A DNA stretch of 60,465 nt from Moraxella bovis (GTDB taxonomy: Bacteria; Pseudomonadota; Gammaproteobacteria; Pseudomonadales; Moraxellaceae): NCBI RefSeq assembly GCF_002014975.1, contig NZ_MUXV01000033.1:1-60465 (forward strand). The letters run 5' to 3'. The position numbers and the translations under genes are program-made. Positions 18,508 through 28,453 of the stretch are shown here, one piece after another; within the stretch, counting starts at the first letter, position 1, and every line of letters starts with the position of its first letter. Below the pieces are notes generated by a model. That model was not told where the DNA came from. It ran no database searches and saw nothing but the letters and a program-made list of their open reading frames with translations.

Positions 18508-18546
18508 ATGACAGCTTAGTGAATGTTTGATGACAGTTTTATGACA
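18508..18546 (-). promoter_or_regulatory. Pho box array upstream of pstS
   Basis: On the minus strand CTGTCATAAAACTGTCATC (18546-18528) is a near-perfect Pho box of two TGTCAT half sites 11 bases apart. A third CTGTCAT half site (18514-18508) follows exactly 22 bases, two helical turns, further on. PhoB is expected to bind here and drive pstS. Confidence 0.9.
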
Positions 18547-18586
18547 GGGTAAAAAGGGATGGGCATGGGACGGGTAAAATTAGCAA

Positions 18587-18680
18587 TTTGACAGTTTAAC
18601 ATTTTGACAGTTTAAAAAAGAATAAACCGCCAAATGAGCAAGCCATATTTTTCCAAAATACCACTGCCATGTGCTATAAT
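18587..18680 (+). promoter_or_regulatory. miaB promoter region with a 13-base direct repeat
   Basis: TATAAT at 18675-18680 with a weak TTCCAA 18 bases upstream is the likely miaB promoter. Further upstream TTTGACAGTTTAA occurs twice (18587-18599 and 18603-18615), 16 bases apart. The purpose of the repeat is unknown; each copy could act as a -35 element. Confidence 0.5.
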
Positions 18681-18721
18681 AGTCCCTTTATCCCCCCTTT
18701 GGCAAACCCTTGGAGAAAACC

Positions 18722-20224
18722 ATGACCGTTGCTACTTTTAATCCCAAAACCGACACCAAACCCCGCGCCCCCACGCTATCGCAGTTGGATTTGTCTCACT
18801 TAGAACAATTACCCAAAGACCCAACCGCCCCCAAAAAAGTCTTTATCGCCACCCAAGGCTGTCAGATGAACGAATACGACAGCCAAAAAATGGGTGATGT
18901 GTTGGGCGACTCTCATGGCATGATCGTTACCGATGACATCAATGAAGCCGATGTGCTTATCATGAACACCTGCTCTATCCGTGAAAAAGCCCAAGAAAAG
19001 GTATTCTCCGAGCTGGGTCGCTGGCGTAAACTCAAAGATAAAAATCCCCATTTGGTCATCGGCGTGGGGGGCTGTGTCGCCAGTCAAGAAGGCGATAATA
19101 TCCAAAAACGTGCCCCCTATGTGGACATGGTTTTTGGCCCTCAGACCTTGCACCGCCTACCCCAGATGTATGATGAACTGACCGCCAAGACCGCGCGTGC
19201 CAAAGCGTTGAACGGAGAATATACCAACACCGCCAAAAACGGCAAAACTCGCATTGGCGTGGTTGATGTGTCATTTCCTAGCATTGAGAAATTTGACTTT
19301 TTGCCCGAGCCAAAGGTCGAAGGCTACAAGGCATTTGTCTCTATCATGGAAGGCTGTTCAAAATACTGCTCGTTTTGTGTCGTGCCTTATACTCGTGGCG
19401 AAGAGCTGTCTCGTCCGCTCGATGACGTGCTTGCCGAGATTGACGCACTTGCCGAACAAGGCGTGCGTGAAATTAACCTATTAGGGCAAAACGTCAATGG
19501 CTATCGGGGCGAGAAAGATGACGGCACGATTTGCCGATTTAGTGAACTTTTGCACTATGTCGCCCACATTGACGGCATTGAACGCATTCGCTACACCACA
19601 AGCCACCCCTTAGAGTTCACCGATGACATCATTGACGCTTATCGGCATATCCCCAAACTCGTCTCGCATTTACACTTGCCTGTCCAATCTGGCTCTAACG
19701 CCATTTTGCAAGCGATGAAACGCAATCACACCATTGACATTTATATCAATCAAATCAACAAACTAAAAGCCATTCGACCTGATTTGCATTTATCCAGCGA
19801 CTTTATCATCGGCTTTCCTAATGAGACCGATGAAGACTTTGCCGACACGCTAAATCTTGCCAAAGAGCTAGATTTTGACCACTCATACAGCTTTATCTAC
19901 TCAAAACGCCCTGGTACGCCTGCCTCTGATTTGCCTGACAATGTCAGCTTTGAGACCAAAAAAGAGCGATTGGCGACTTTTCAGGAAGTCATCAAGGATT
20001 CCACCTTTGCCAAGACCCGAGCGATGGTCGGACAGACCGTGCGAGTGCTGGTCGAAGAACGTGCCAACCGCAAAGATGGCTATTTGCACGGCACAGCCGA
20101 CAACACCCGTTCGGTGATTTTTCGTGGCGGTGATGAGCTACTGGGTAAATTTGTCAATGTCCGCATTGATAAGGCGATTAGTATGCATTTGGTAGAAGGT
20201 GAAATGATGGCGGTATTAGGATAA
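18722..20224 (+). CDS. miaB: tRNA-2-methylthio-N6-dimethylallyladenosine synthase MiaB
   Basis: A 500-residue radical-SAM methylthiotransferase that modifies A37 of tRNAs reading codons that start with U. The N-terminal domain has the three cluster-binding cysteines ([29 protein letters not shown]). The radical SAM motif is [17 protein letters not shown], and the C-terminal TRAM domain ends in [14 protein letters not shown] 18722 is preferred over a TTG at 18710 because GGAG lies 7 bases upstream. About 40 extra residues precede the usual MiaB start. Confidence 0.97.
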   Translation: MTVATFNPKTDTKPRAPTLSQLDLSHLEQLPKDPTAPKKVFIATQGCQMNEYDSQKMGDVLGDSHGMIVTDDINEADVLIMNTCSIREKAQEKVFSELGRWRKLKDKNPHLVIGVGGCVASQEGDNIQKRAPYVDMVFGPQTLHRLPQMYDELTAKTARAKALNGEYTNTAKNGKTRIGVVDVSFPSIEKFDFLPEPKVEGYKAFVSIMEGCSKYCSFCVVPYTRGEELSRPLDDVLAEIDALAEQGVREINLLGQNVNGYRGEKDDGTICRFSELLHYVAHIDGIERIRYTTSHPLEFTDDIIDAYRHIPKLVSHLHLPVQSGSNAILQAMKRNHTIDIYINQINKLKAIRPDLHLSSDFIIGFPNETDEDFADTLNLAKELDFDHSYSFIYSKRPGTPASDLPDNVSFETKKERLATFQEVIKDSTFAKTRAMVGQTVRVLVEERANRKDGYLHGTADNTRSVIFRGGDELLGKFVNVRIDKAISMHLVEGEMMAVLG

Positions 20225-20296
20225 TGGACAATAGATAAGATACTAAGATTGGTGTATTTATGACAAATACATCATGTTAAGTTTTTAGGCGTATTA

Positions 20297-20418
20297 GGGC
20301 GTGCCTGCCATTGATGACATTTTTATAAGATAAGATGAAAATTTGACAATTTTAACCAATTTTGCATGAAAATGGCTAAATCTCATCTTTCATGCAAATA
20401 CCAAAGGCAGGCACACCC
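20297..20418. mobile_element. 122-bp inverted-repeat element (MITE candidate)
   Basis: Ends GGGCGTGCCTGCC and the complement of GGGTGTGCCTGCC (12 of 13 matching) enclose an AT-rich non-coding interior with its own palindromic TTGCATGAAAATGG/CTTTCATGCAA portions. The start of a similar sequence is found at the right edge of the window (from about 60271), so this is a dispersed repeat. No clear target duplication. Confidence 0.55.
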
Positions 20419-20448
20419 CAATCAGCACAATCCGCCATCAGCAGACTA

Positions 20449-20478
20449 GAAAAAAGAGTGTTATTAAACACTCTTTTT
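20449..20478. terminator. Bidirectional terminator between miaB and the RTX gene
   Basis: AAAAAGAGTGTT, short loop, AACACTCTTTTTT: a symmetric stem with A and T tracts on both sides, serving the convergent miaB and RTX transcripts. Confidence 0.85.
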
Positions 20479-20499
20479 TAACATTCTTAGCCTTAAACC

Positions 20500-23400
20500 T
20501 TAAATAATCACATCCGCCATCTTGATAATCTCATCATGCCCGACAAACTTATCATTGATGTAGATACGCTCTATGTTGGGGGGTGATTTTTGGCTTGGTA
20601 TAATACTGCCTGATTTGAAATAATCTTCAATAATAATGCCATCATCATTTTGCTTGACATCGATAAACAGATGATTGCCCTGTTTGGCAAAGCCCAAATC
20701 AGACAGCGTCAGCCCCGAAATCTTTAAGATATCCAACCCACCAACATCACGAATCGTGTCCAGACCATCGCCTTTGTGATACAGATAAGTATCATTGCCA
20801 TAGCCACCGATAAGCAGGTCGTTATCGAGTCCGCCAATTAAGGTATCATGACCAAATCCACCGATGAGCGTGTCATTACCACGACCGCCACTTAGGACAT
20901 CATCTCCTGTCAGACCATTCATGGTATTGGCTTTATCATCACCCACAATATCATCAGCACCGAGCTTGCCCACATATCGCTTACCAACAGTGATGGGGTC
21001 GGGCGTTGGCGTGATGGGCAGAGCAGGCTCTGGCATCACGATGGGCTCACTGCCTTTGATGGTAAAGCTGGTATTGGTACTGACACTCTGACCGAAGCTG
21101 TCTGTCGCTGTTATGATAATGTCATGCATGCCAATCTCTGTGGTTGCAGGGTCTATGATGAGATGATTGTTGTCAATGTAGATACCGCTCAAAGAATTTG
21201 CCGATAGCGAATAACTTAACGCATCACCATCGTTATCAACAAACAGCTTATCTAGACCTATCTGCATCATGGCATCATCTTGGCTTAGCACAAGCGGTAG
21301 AGTCAAGGCAGAGACGAGCGTTGGCCGTTCATTTACTCTTAATGTGAAGCTGGTATTGGCATGCTCGCCCTTGGGGTCGGTGGCGGTCAATGTGATGTTA
21401 AATACCCCTTTATCAGGTGCTTTGCCTGTTAGCATCTTCGTAGCAGGGTCAAAATGCAGTCCATCCGCCCCTTGGATACTATACGTCAGCTCATCACCAT
21501 CGGCATCGAAGAATACCTCGCCAAGACCGAGTGCGATGTCTCGCTCTGCCAACACCATCTGGTCAGAGACGGGATTATGAACGATGGGAGCGGTGTTTTT
21601 GGTTTCTTTTAGTATCATGCCTAGCAAGATGTCATTGTCGCCATCTTTTGTGGTGGGGGTGTTTTCGATGGCAATGGAGGCGTTGAAGTCTTTGCTTAAT
21701 AGGCTGTAGTTGCCGTTATCGTATCTTATCAAGTCAAATTTGCCATCATTGCTTTGGTAGAGGTTGCTGGCATTGGCGGATTTAAAAAACTGTGTGCCTG
21801 TTAGATCATAATGATTGATTTTGATGATGCCACTATTATCACTGTCAATGATGGTTTTGTCATCCGCCCCGCTTTTGGCTAGGTCTTTTAGGTCAAACAC
21901 ATACGCATCATTGCCTTTGCCACCAATTAGCCTATCTCGTCCTGCACCGCCTTTTAGCGTGTCATTCCCTTCAATATTCTCATCTCTGTTATCATCACCC
22001 CATAGGATGTCATCACCCTCACCACCATCTAGATAATCATTGCCATATTGACCGATGATAAGGTCGTCTCCCTTGCCGCCGTACAAAAAGTCATTGGCAT
22101 TGTGTTTGTATGATTCGTCTAAAAGATGGTAATTATTTGCCAAAGCAATGTCTTTTTGTTTGGTTAAGAGATAATCCATTTTGTCAGTCTCTACTTGAAT
22201 GTTCCATTCAAAGGTTTTGTAGTCTTGTAAATTTGCGGTTTTTTGTTTTAGAGTGTTTTCTTTGTGATTGACTTGGTCGTAGGTATGCTCTATGCTTAAA
22301 ATCTGATTATCACTGCGTAGCACTTGATTTTTTATGCCAAACCTTATATGCCCATCCCCCAATATCACATCATCGCCACCACCGCCATACACATAATCAT
22401 TATCCGCCCCACCTTGTAAAAAGTCTTTATTTGCTCCCCCATAAATCACATCACTTCCTTGTCCGCCTAATGCCCAGTCTCCTTTGTCATTGTTATGGGT
22501 GTTATTAGACTCTGCTTGTTCATTGTCCACCCAAATCACATCATCCCCAATCCCTGCTGCAATCAAATCTCTTCCCATGCCACCAATAATAATATCTTTA
22601 TCCACCCCAATTAAATTACCCTCTTTGTCTTGTTTTGGCTTAGGTAGCCTTTGACTGTCTTTGGGTTCAAAATCATAAAAGACTGCAGAGCCATAAATCA
22701 CATCATTGCCATCACCCCCTTTTAAGATATCATGACCATCGCCGCCATAAATCACATCATTACCCCCTTGTGTGTCTATATCAAGGCGTTTGTCAGCCCC
22801 CAGTGCATTGATAAAGTCCACTTTATCAGAACCCATCACAGCGATGTTATTAGAAATAAAGCCATTGATATGAACAGTTGAATGCAATGTGTCATTGGTC
22901 TTGATGGTATAGACACCATGTGTGTCAGCATCTTCTTTACTGTCTGCTAAGACAAGAGAAAGGGCGGAATAAACATTGTGGTTGTCGCCTGTGATGGTGG
23001 CGGTGGTAAAGAAGTCTTTGATGGTAACGCTGTCAGCAGGAGAATTGGTAGAAGTAATTAATAAATCATTGGCACCTTTGATGGCGGTATAGAGTACATT
23101 TCCTTGATTGTCTTTGGCTTCCCATATGCCTGATGTGCCGTCTTTTAGAATAAAGTCTTTGGGGAGTTGTTGGTTGTTGAAGAGAATGCGTCCTTTGCCG
23201 TCAGAATCAAAGAGGGTGTCGTGGTCTTTGATGTGGTAGGTGTCAAAGCCTTCGGCACCATCTAGTTTATCATCTCCCTCTTTGCCATTAATAATATCAT
23301 TGCCAGTTCCGCCCAAAATCTTATCATTATGGTCGCCACCAATTAAGGTATCGTTACCTGCATTGCCATAAATACGATAAGCATCATCAAACCAACTGTC

Positions 23401-24222
23401 AGCATCAATGACATCATTATCTGCTGATCCTAATAAATCTATATCATTAGGGGTTTCAAATGGGTTGAGACCGTCAGGGACGATATTACCCAATACCTGT
23501 TCAAAGACAGCGGTTAGGGTACTCCAACTGGTTAGAGCGGTTAAAAATGCCTTACCAAATAATTCACCAAAAGAAAACTCATCTTTGTGAATGGAAAATC
23601 TTTCATCATCTGCCCACTGTTGCTGTAATGCTTCTTTTTGTTCTTTTGTTAAATTAAGATATACCTCAGCATTTAGACCAAGCTTTTCATGAGCTGTGAT
23701 TGTGGAGGCTATTGTATTGCTTATAACCGTAAATAATGTGGATACCACATCCATCGCAAGAGAAGCTGGTGTAACAAGTTTTCCTGCTATTTTTCTAATA
23801 TCAGCAACCACTTCACCAATGGTTTTTGATAGTGTAACAACATCCGCCATCACATCGGCAATAACATTTTTTGGAATAAGACCTTTGTTGTAAAAAGCCT
23901 TGTTTCCGTTCGTGTCAACCACCTCATTAAAATCTCTATAATCCCAATAAATATCAAGATTTTTTACCAATCTATGTCCAATGATTAGTGCTTGTGATAC
24001 ATCTGCAACCGCTTCAAGTTTTGTATTTTTTGAAAAGTCACTAATGATATCCAATGCTACCAAAATCACAGATCTTCCAGCTTCAACACCGTCGCCAGTA
24101 CTGGAAGTTGTGTTATTCATAATAGACCATAAATTATTGATATGGTTTACATTTTTCATCAACGAAAGAGTTGATGTTGGAACGGCTGATTCATTCAATG
24201 AATCTTTAACGGTTTTTGACAT
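20500..24222 (-). CDS. RTX calcium-binding secreted protein (only intact copy of the array)
   Basis: A 1240-residue acidic protein without a Sec signal, built like a type I secretion substrate. Residues 1-265: a helical domain with hydrophobic helices (around 170-200, TPASLAMDVVSTLFTVISN) ending in EQVLGNIVPDGLNPFET. From about 270: glycine-rich nonapeptides (GNAGNDTLIGG and similar), then a hemolysin-type calcium-binding related domain (FILKDGTSGIWEAKDN). Two further RTX blocks (about 460-620, 730-800), two cadherin-like modules (about 870-1065; FFDADGDELTYSI), a last RTX block (about 1090-1160) and a secretion-signal-like tail. GAGGT lies 8 bases before the ATG. Its N-terminal domain is paralogous to the wrecked genes at 26.6-28.4 and 31.2-31.9 kb. 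Likely a secreted toxin or bacteriocin; no secretion genes are in the window. Confidence 0.85.
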   Translation of the reverse strand: MSKTVKDSLNESAVPTSTLSLMKNVNHINNLWSIMNNTTSSTGDGVEAGRSVILVALDIISDFSKNTKLEAVADVSQALIIGHRLVKNLDIYWDYRDFNEVVDTNGNKAFYNKGLIPKNVIADVMADVVTLSKTIGEVVADIRKIAGKLVTPASLAMDVVSTLFTVISNTIASTITAHEKLGLNAEVYLNLTKEQKEALQQQWADDERFSIHKDEFSFGELFGKAFLTALTSWSTLTAVFEQVLGNIVPDGLNPFETPNDIDLLGSADNDVIDADSWFDDAYRIYGNAGNDTLIGGDHNDKILGGTGNDIINGKEGDDKLDGAEGFDTYHIKDHDTLFDSDGKGRILFNNQQLPKDFILKDGTSGIWEAKDNQGNVLYTAIKGANDLLITSTNSPADSVTIKDFFTTATITGDNHNVYSALSLVLADSKEDADTHGVYTIKTNDTLHSTVHINGFISNNIAVMGSDKVDFINALGADKRLDIDTQGGNDVIYGGDGHDILKGGDGNDVIYGSAVFYDFEPKDSQRLPKPKQDKEGNLIGVDKDIIIGGMGRDLIAAGIGDDVIWVDNEQAESNNTHNNDKGDWALGGQGSDVIYGGANKDFLQGGADNDYVYGGGGDDVILGDGHIRFGIKNQVLRSDNQILSIEHTYDQVNHKENTLKQKTANLQDYKTFEWNIQVETDKMDYLLTKQKDIALANNYHLLDESYKHNANDFLYGGKGDDLIIGQYGNDYLDGGEGDDILWGDDNRDENIEGNDTLKGGAGRDRLIGGKGNDAYVFDLKDLAKSGADDKTIIDSDNSGIIKINHYDLTGTQFFKSANASNLYQSNDGKFDLIRYDNGNYSLLSKDFNASIAIENTPTTKDGDNDILLGMILKETKNTAPIVHNPVSDQMVLAERDIALGLGEVFFDADGDELTYSIQGADGLHFDPATKMLTGKAPDKGVFNITLTATDPKGEHANTSFTLRVNERPTLVSALTLPLVLSQDDAMMQIGLDKLFVDNDGDALSYSLSANSLSGIYIDNNHLIIDPATTEIGMHDIIITATDSFGQSVSTNTSFTIKGSEPIVMPEPALPITPTPDPITVGKRYVGKLGADDIVGDDKANTMNGLTGDDVLSGGRGNDTLIGGFGHDTLIGGLDNDLLIGGYGNDTYLYHKGDGLDTIRDVGGLDILKISGLTLSDLGFAKQGNHLFIDVKQNDDGIIIEDYFKSGSIIPSQKSPPNIERIYINDKFVGHDEIIKMADVII

Positions 24223-24240
24223 AGTCTTTACCTCGTTTGG

Positions 24241-24639
24241 TTAATAATCAATAAAATCATAAGGAAAATGAAAAGTTGTATAGCCAACAAAGACCTTAAC
24301 ATAAGTTACTCTATGACACTGTGTTGTGTCACGTTCGGGGTTTCTTTGAAGTATCAAGTGGTACTTCTTGTTTGCGGGAAATTCTTTGATAGAGACAGTC
24401 CGAGCACCTGCGGTAAATCCATCTACACTAATCCCTCCGATGGGCTGAAAATTACTACTATAACCATAAAAATATAAACAACCCTGTATTAAGTTATCAG
24501 GATTTTTTGCCTTAAAAACAACATAGGGCTTTAGTCCAAAAACAAAAAATAAGCTGTATAATATCAATAGATAAGCAAAACAAGTAAAAATTTTATCTTT
24601 GATACCAACTTCTTTGGCTTCTTCAATTTTTTCTGTCAT
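24241..24639 (-). CDS. Small membrane protein of the D-N-L-x-x-G-C-L-Y family (probable immunity), copy A
   Basis: A 132-residue protein with one membrane helix (about 18-36) and an outside domain beginning KAKNPDNLIQGCLYFYGY, the motif shared by all small proteins of this array. It ends HFPYDFIDY. Its start overlaps the end of the Sel1-like gene by 17 bases, and its stop is 18 bases before the intact RTX gene, so the three form one transcript. The single anchor, external domain and close pairing with an RTX gene suggest self-protection. The function is inferred and no named family is recognised. Confidence 0.7.
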   Translation of the reverse strand: MTEKIEEAKEVGIKDKIFTCFAYLLILYSLFFVFGLKPYVVFKAKNPDNLIQGCLYFYGYSSNFQPIGGISVDGFTAGARTVSIKEFPANKKYHLILQRNPERDTTQCHRVTYVKVFVGYTTFHFPYDFIDY

Positions 24640-24907
24640 CTCTCGACCACTCCGCTATCTGCAAAAACCGACAATACACCATCAGCTCTTCTGCTCTGTC
24701 ATCACCGAGCGTTTTGGCTTTTTCTAGCCAGTACATACTTTTGGTAAGGTCTTTGGGTAAGTATTCACCTTTAAAATAGCACCAACCCAAAATATAGGTC
24801 AGCTCACCATCATCATTTTCTGCCATCATTTCTAGCTGTGTAATAATGGTGGGGTTGGTGGAAACTTGTTCTAATAGAGATTTGTAATGCTTAAGATTAT
24901 CAGACAT
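24623..24907 (-). CDS. Sel1-like repeat protein, copy 1
   Basis: A 94-residue soluble helical protein with one Sel1-type TPR: GELTYILGWCYFKGEYLPKD, then LTKSMYWLEKAKTLGDDRAE. Sel1 repeats mediate protein contacts. It opens the unit Sel1 - small membrane protein - RTX and overlaps the next gene by 17 bases. A nearly identical copy with the same overlap lies at 30200-30484, together with about 150 bases of the same upstream DNA, so the whole head of the unit was duplicated. Confidence 0.8.
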   Translation of the reverse strand: MSDNLKHYKSLLEQVSTNPTIITQLEMMAENDDGELTYILGWCYFKGEYLPKDLTKSMYWLEKAKTLGDDRAEELMVYCRFLQIAEWSRDDRKN

Positions 24908-24934
24908 AATGGGATTTTTTTATAAATTTTAGCG

Positions 24935-24963
24935 ATTGTAGCGCCAGCAATGGTTGTTTACAA
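24935..24963 (-). promoter_or_regulatory. Promoter of the Sel1-membrane protein-RTX unit, copy 1
   Basis: On the minus strand, TTGTAA (24963-24958), a 17-base spacer and TACAAT (24940-24935), about 30 bases before the Sel1-like gene. Conserved in the second copy apart from one -35 change. Confidence 0.6.
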
Positions 24964-25055
24964 GTATTTTTTAGTGTGTTTACAAAAATATGATGGTTGG
25001 TGGGTTAAATAAAAAGCGATGGCAATGTCTGATATTTTGGAATTTGAATTGAAAA

Positions 25056-25089
25056 TGTTGGGTTTCGTACCTCAACCCAACCTACGGGC
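25056..25089. repeat. Hairpin repeat family 1, partial copy
   Basis: GTTGGGTTTCGTACCTCAAC followed by CCAACCTACGGGC: half of the family-1 hairpin. It supplies the stop codon of the truncated ORF at 25072-25122. Confidence 0.8.
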
Positions 25090-25122
25090 TGAAAACTCAA
25101 AATTTTGACCATTACTACTCAT
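25072..25122 (-). other. 16-codon gene stub running into a family-1 repeat
   Basis: Starts MSSNGQNFEFS with AGAGG upstream, then reads ARRLG and stop inside the hairpin repeat. It directly follows the end of a membrane protein fragment. It looks like the 5' end of a lost gene. Confidence 0.5.
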
Positions 25123-25247
25123 AGGAAAAACCTCTTGATAAAGTTAATAAAAGACAAACCTAAGTCTATAATCATATAAACCCAACCAATAAACAACATT
25201 ACAAATATCATAAAGAATAAATAAACAATATTCAAATCAAAAACAGC
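25119..25247 (-). pseudogene. C-terminal fragment of a membrane protein
   Basis: Forty-two codons open from the edge of a family-1 repeat: LNIVYLFFMIFVMLFIGWVY, then LSFINFIKRFFL and stop. The ending resembles that of the membrane gene just upstream (INFIKQFF). Its N-terminal part is missing, cut at the repeat. Confidence 0.5.
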
Positions 25248-25339
25248 TCGTAGGCTGGGTTGAACGATAGTGAAACCCAACAAATTCAGGACTTGAACTT
25301 AAAATGTTGGGTTTCGTAAACTCAACCCAACCTACGGGC
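25246..25339. repeat. Hairpin repeat family 1, full copy
   Basis: GCTCGTAGGCTGGGTTGAAC at one end and CTCAACCCAACCTACGGGC at the other, with GTGAAACCCAAC and GTTGGGTTTC nested inside: a 94-base near-palindrome. Related copies at 25056, 30633 and 31874. Confidence 0.85.
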
Positions 25340-25456
25340 TTCCCAAACTTTTTCATAGCCCTCTTTGTCGGTTACAGAACCAAATGAATGTTTTTCAAGA
25401 ATTTTTCTTGCTTCTTCAATAAAGAAAGCATCTGCTAGACCAGTTAAATTACTCAT
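25322..25456 (-). other. 44-codon gene stub ending in a family-1 repeat
   Basis: GAGGTATTTTT precedes the ATG, then MSNLTGLADAFFIEEARKIL and EKHSFGSVTDKEGYEKVWEA, after which the frame enters the hairpin repeat (RRLG, stop). It follows the upstream membrane gene by 12 bases. About 40 codons of an otherwise lost gene are kept. Confidence 0.55.
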
Positions 25457-25468
25457 AAAAATACCTCG

Positions 25469-26495
25469 TTAGGTTGGTTGAAAGAACTGTTTGATAAAAT
25501 TAATAATATTTAAAATAAGTTTTTTACTCATTTTAAGCCATGAAATAAGTATAAGGACACTAATGACAGCAAACACAAAACAAAAATTCAAATAAAAGCT
25601 ATCAATCCATATCACTATATTCATGGACATTCTAGCAGAAATTTCCAAGCTTTGAATTAGCAAAATAGTGCCAACAATCATTAGAACACAAAAAAACGCC
25701 AAAAACGAAACCCATAAATAAGATTTTAACAAATCGCATAAATTTCGGTATTCTTCTTTTACCTTAAACCGATTTATGCCACTCCAACCAATTGATCTAT
25801 ATAATAACATGTGTATCGATATAAAAATTAATGGAACATTAATAAATCTAAAAAAAATGAAATAAAAGGGCTGATTTGCCAAATTCAGAATCCAAAAATT
25901 CGGTTTCCGATTCATACATTGTATGCAAAATCTTGTCGCTTGATAACCCAATATCTAAGTCAAACAACTTCCTATCCACATTCAATGGTGGTAAATTGGT
26001 ATTCCCCCTCACCCATTCCACAATCCCCATCACCCAATCAGGTTGCCACACCAGTGCCATCTCCTTCACCCATGCCGAAATAAAGAATACTTCAAATAAA
26101 AAGTATGACCCCAAAAACACCAATGCCCACCTTTGGATAGGTCGCATGGCAAGACCTCCTGTTTGGGTTAGGTAGTCTATGACTTCTTGTCTGTCCTCAT
26201 CATCTAGTTCATCAAGATGGGCGTGTAATTCTTGCTCTCGTTTGGCAGTATGTGTTTTCCCAAAAAATAGCTTAAACCAAACAGGACAAAGTGCCATACA
26301 AGCACAGATGATAAGATAATAGATGAAGTTAAAGAACAAATTTTGCTGTAAGCTAAATCCTTCTAGCTCAAAGCCAAGAAAAGCAAATCCGATAAAGAAC
26401 CAAAAACAGATGATAAGAGCATAATAAAACAGATTGTCTTCATAAAGACGATTAGAAACAAGCCAATCTTGGATGGTGTCGTGAGAGTGGGGCAT
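25469..26495 (-). pseudogene. Multi-pass membrane protein split by a frameshift
   Basis: Two overlapping frames (26495-25848, 215 codons; 25951-25469, 160 codons) look like one gene of about 340 residues. The first part has helices near residues 25-45, 50-70 and 120-140 with a charged loop (HLDELDDEDRQEVIDYL) and runs to LHTMYESETEF. The second frame reads NRKPNFWILNLANQPFYFIF at the same place and continues with three more helices to INFIKQFFQPT. The frames cross between about 25870 and 25950. No family is recognised. Position between two RTX genes suggests another protection or transport function. A real overlap of two genes is less likely. Confidence 0.6.
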
Positions 26496-26524
26496 TTTTG
26501 GTACATATGTTTAAACATTTTTTT

Positions 26525-26553
26525 AATCTAACATAGCAAAAATACATTGTCAA
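26525..26553 (-). promoter_or_regulatory. Promoter of the split membrane gene
   Basis: On the minus strand TTGACA (26553-26548), 17 bases, TAGATT (26530-26525), about 30 bases before the gene start at 26495. Confidence 0.55.
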
Positions 26554-26588
26554 TATATTGTTAGAGAATTTATCAGATTTTTGTTTCT

Positions 26589-28442
26589 TTAACTCAATTT
26601 AAAAATAGTCTTTGACTGTTGCCAAAACCTTATATACCCATCCCCCAATATCACATCATCACCTCGTCCGCCCAATGCCCGATCGCCTTTTTTGTTGTTA
26701 TGGGTGTTGTTGGGATTATTTGAGTCGGTATGTATCGGTGTTTTACCATTTGACTTATACTCATGATCCACCCAAAATAATGTCATCGCCAATACCGCCT
26801 GCAATCAGGTCGTTACCCTCTCCGCCGATAAGCAGATCATGGTCTTCTTTGGGTATTTCTGGGTCGGTTGGGTCTCTTAGTTCATAATAGATGGGCGACC
26901 TGATATAACATCATTATCCGCCCCACCTCTGATAACATCCGCCATATCGCCACCGAATATCAGGTCATGCCCATCGCCTGCATCGATGTTTAGGTATTTT
27001 CTGCCTGTGCCAAAGATGGTGTCAGTCTTGTTTGAACCATAGATGTCTAAGTACTGAGCAGGAAAAGCACCTGTACCTATATGCGATAGAAAACCATCAA
27101 TGGCTTTGATGGTGTAGGTGCGATTTTTATCAATGTCTTCTTGACTGTGGCCTAAATTAATAGACAATGCGGTGTATGTCGTGCCATTGGCGATGGCGAT
27201 ATTAAAGAAGTCTTTGATGGTAACGCTGTCAGCAGGAGAATTGGTAGAAGTAATTAATAAATCATTGGCACCTTTGATGGCGGTATAGAGTACATTTCCT
27301 TGATTGTCTTTGGCTTCCCATATGCCCGATGTGCCGTCTTTTAGAATAAAGTCTTTGGGGAGTTGCTTGCCATCAAATAGGATTTTGCCTTTACCATCTT
27401 TGTCATAGATGGTATCACGGTCTTTGATGTGGTAGGTGTCGTAGCCTTCGGCACCATCTAGTTTATCATCTCCCTCTTTGCCATTAATAATATCATTGCC
27501 AGTTCCGCCCAAAATCTTATCATTATGATCGCCACCAATCAAGGTATCATTACCACTATGTCCATAAATACGATAGGCATCATCAAACCAACTGTCCGCA
27601 TCAATGACATCATTATCTGCTGTTCCTATCAAATCTATATCGTTAGGGGTTTCAAATGGGTTGAGACCATCAGGGACGATATTACCCAACACCTGTTCAA
27701 AGACAGCAGTTAGAGTGCCCCAACTGGTTAGAGTGGTTAAAAACGCTTCACCAAAGACCTCGCCAAAAGAAAACTCATCTTTGTGAATTGAATGATTTTC
27801 ATCAAGCCATTTTTGCTGCAAGGCTTTCTTCTCATTAACTGTCAAATGACTATACTGTTGGTCTAATTGCATAAGCTTTTCATGATTTGTAACACGAGTT
27901 CCAATGCTATTACTGACCGCAGTAATTAATACAGCTACAACATCTAAGGCAATAGAATAAGGTGTAACAAGTTTTCCTGTTACGCTATCAAGAACATCAA
28001 TAATATCTAGCACCTTTTTGGATAAAGCAAGAATGTCAGATTTAACATCTAAAATATTGGCAACTGGAATCATACCGTTGTTGTACTTAGCACCATTTTT
28101 GTCAGAATCTTCTACTTCATTAAAATCACGATAATCCCAATATTTATTTAGGTTTTCAATTAGTCTATCGCCAAGTATGACAGTTTCTGCTAGATGAGAG
28201 ATGACGCCACCATATTTTTTAAGGGTTGGAGATTTGCTATTTTCAATGACGGTACGGAAATTTTCGGTAATGCTAAAAACCGCCAAAAATACAGACCGTA
28301 TAGCCTCAGCCTCATCTCCAGTATTGTAGTTATTTAAGGCACTCCATAGATTGTTCATACCGTTGGTTGCAGTTAGTAGCTGATTGCCTGTTACGGCAGT
28401 GCCTTTTTGGTTATTTAGGCTAGTTCGGATTTGATTGCTCAT
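26589..28442 (-). pseudogene. RTX protein paralogue 2, broken by two frameshifts and truncated
   Basis: Starts MSNQIRTSLNNQKGTAV with GAGGTG upstream (an ATG four codons earlier is less likely) and runs as an open frame to 26877, about 521 codons. The N-terminal 220 residues are paralogous to but clearly diverged from the intact RTX gene. From NIVPDGLNPFETPNDIDL to SPADSVTIKDFF the two are almost identical. After GRPSI the frame ends, but homology continues in another frame (DHDLLIGGEGNDLIAGGIGD) and then a third (THNNKKGDRALGGRGDDVIL) before stopping near 26600. Everything beyond the second RTX block, including the secretion tail, is missing, so no secreted product is expected. Confidence 0.85.
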
Positions 28443-28453
28443 ATTACACCTCA

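Noticed and set aside
20864..24244. Many plus-strand open frames across the RTX gene
   Set aside because: They are antisense shadows of the repetitive GD-rich RTX coding sequence, with no ribosome binding sites and low-complexity translations.
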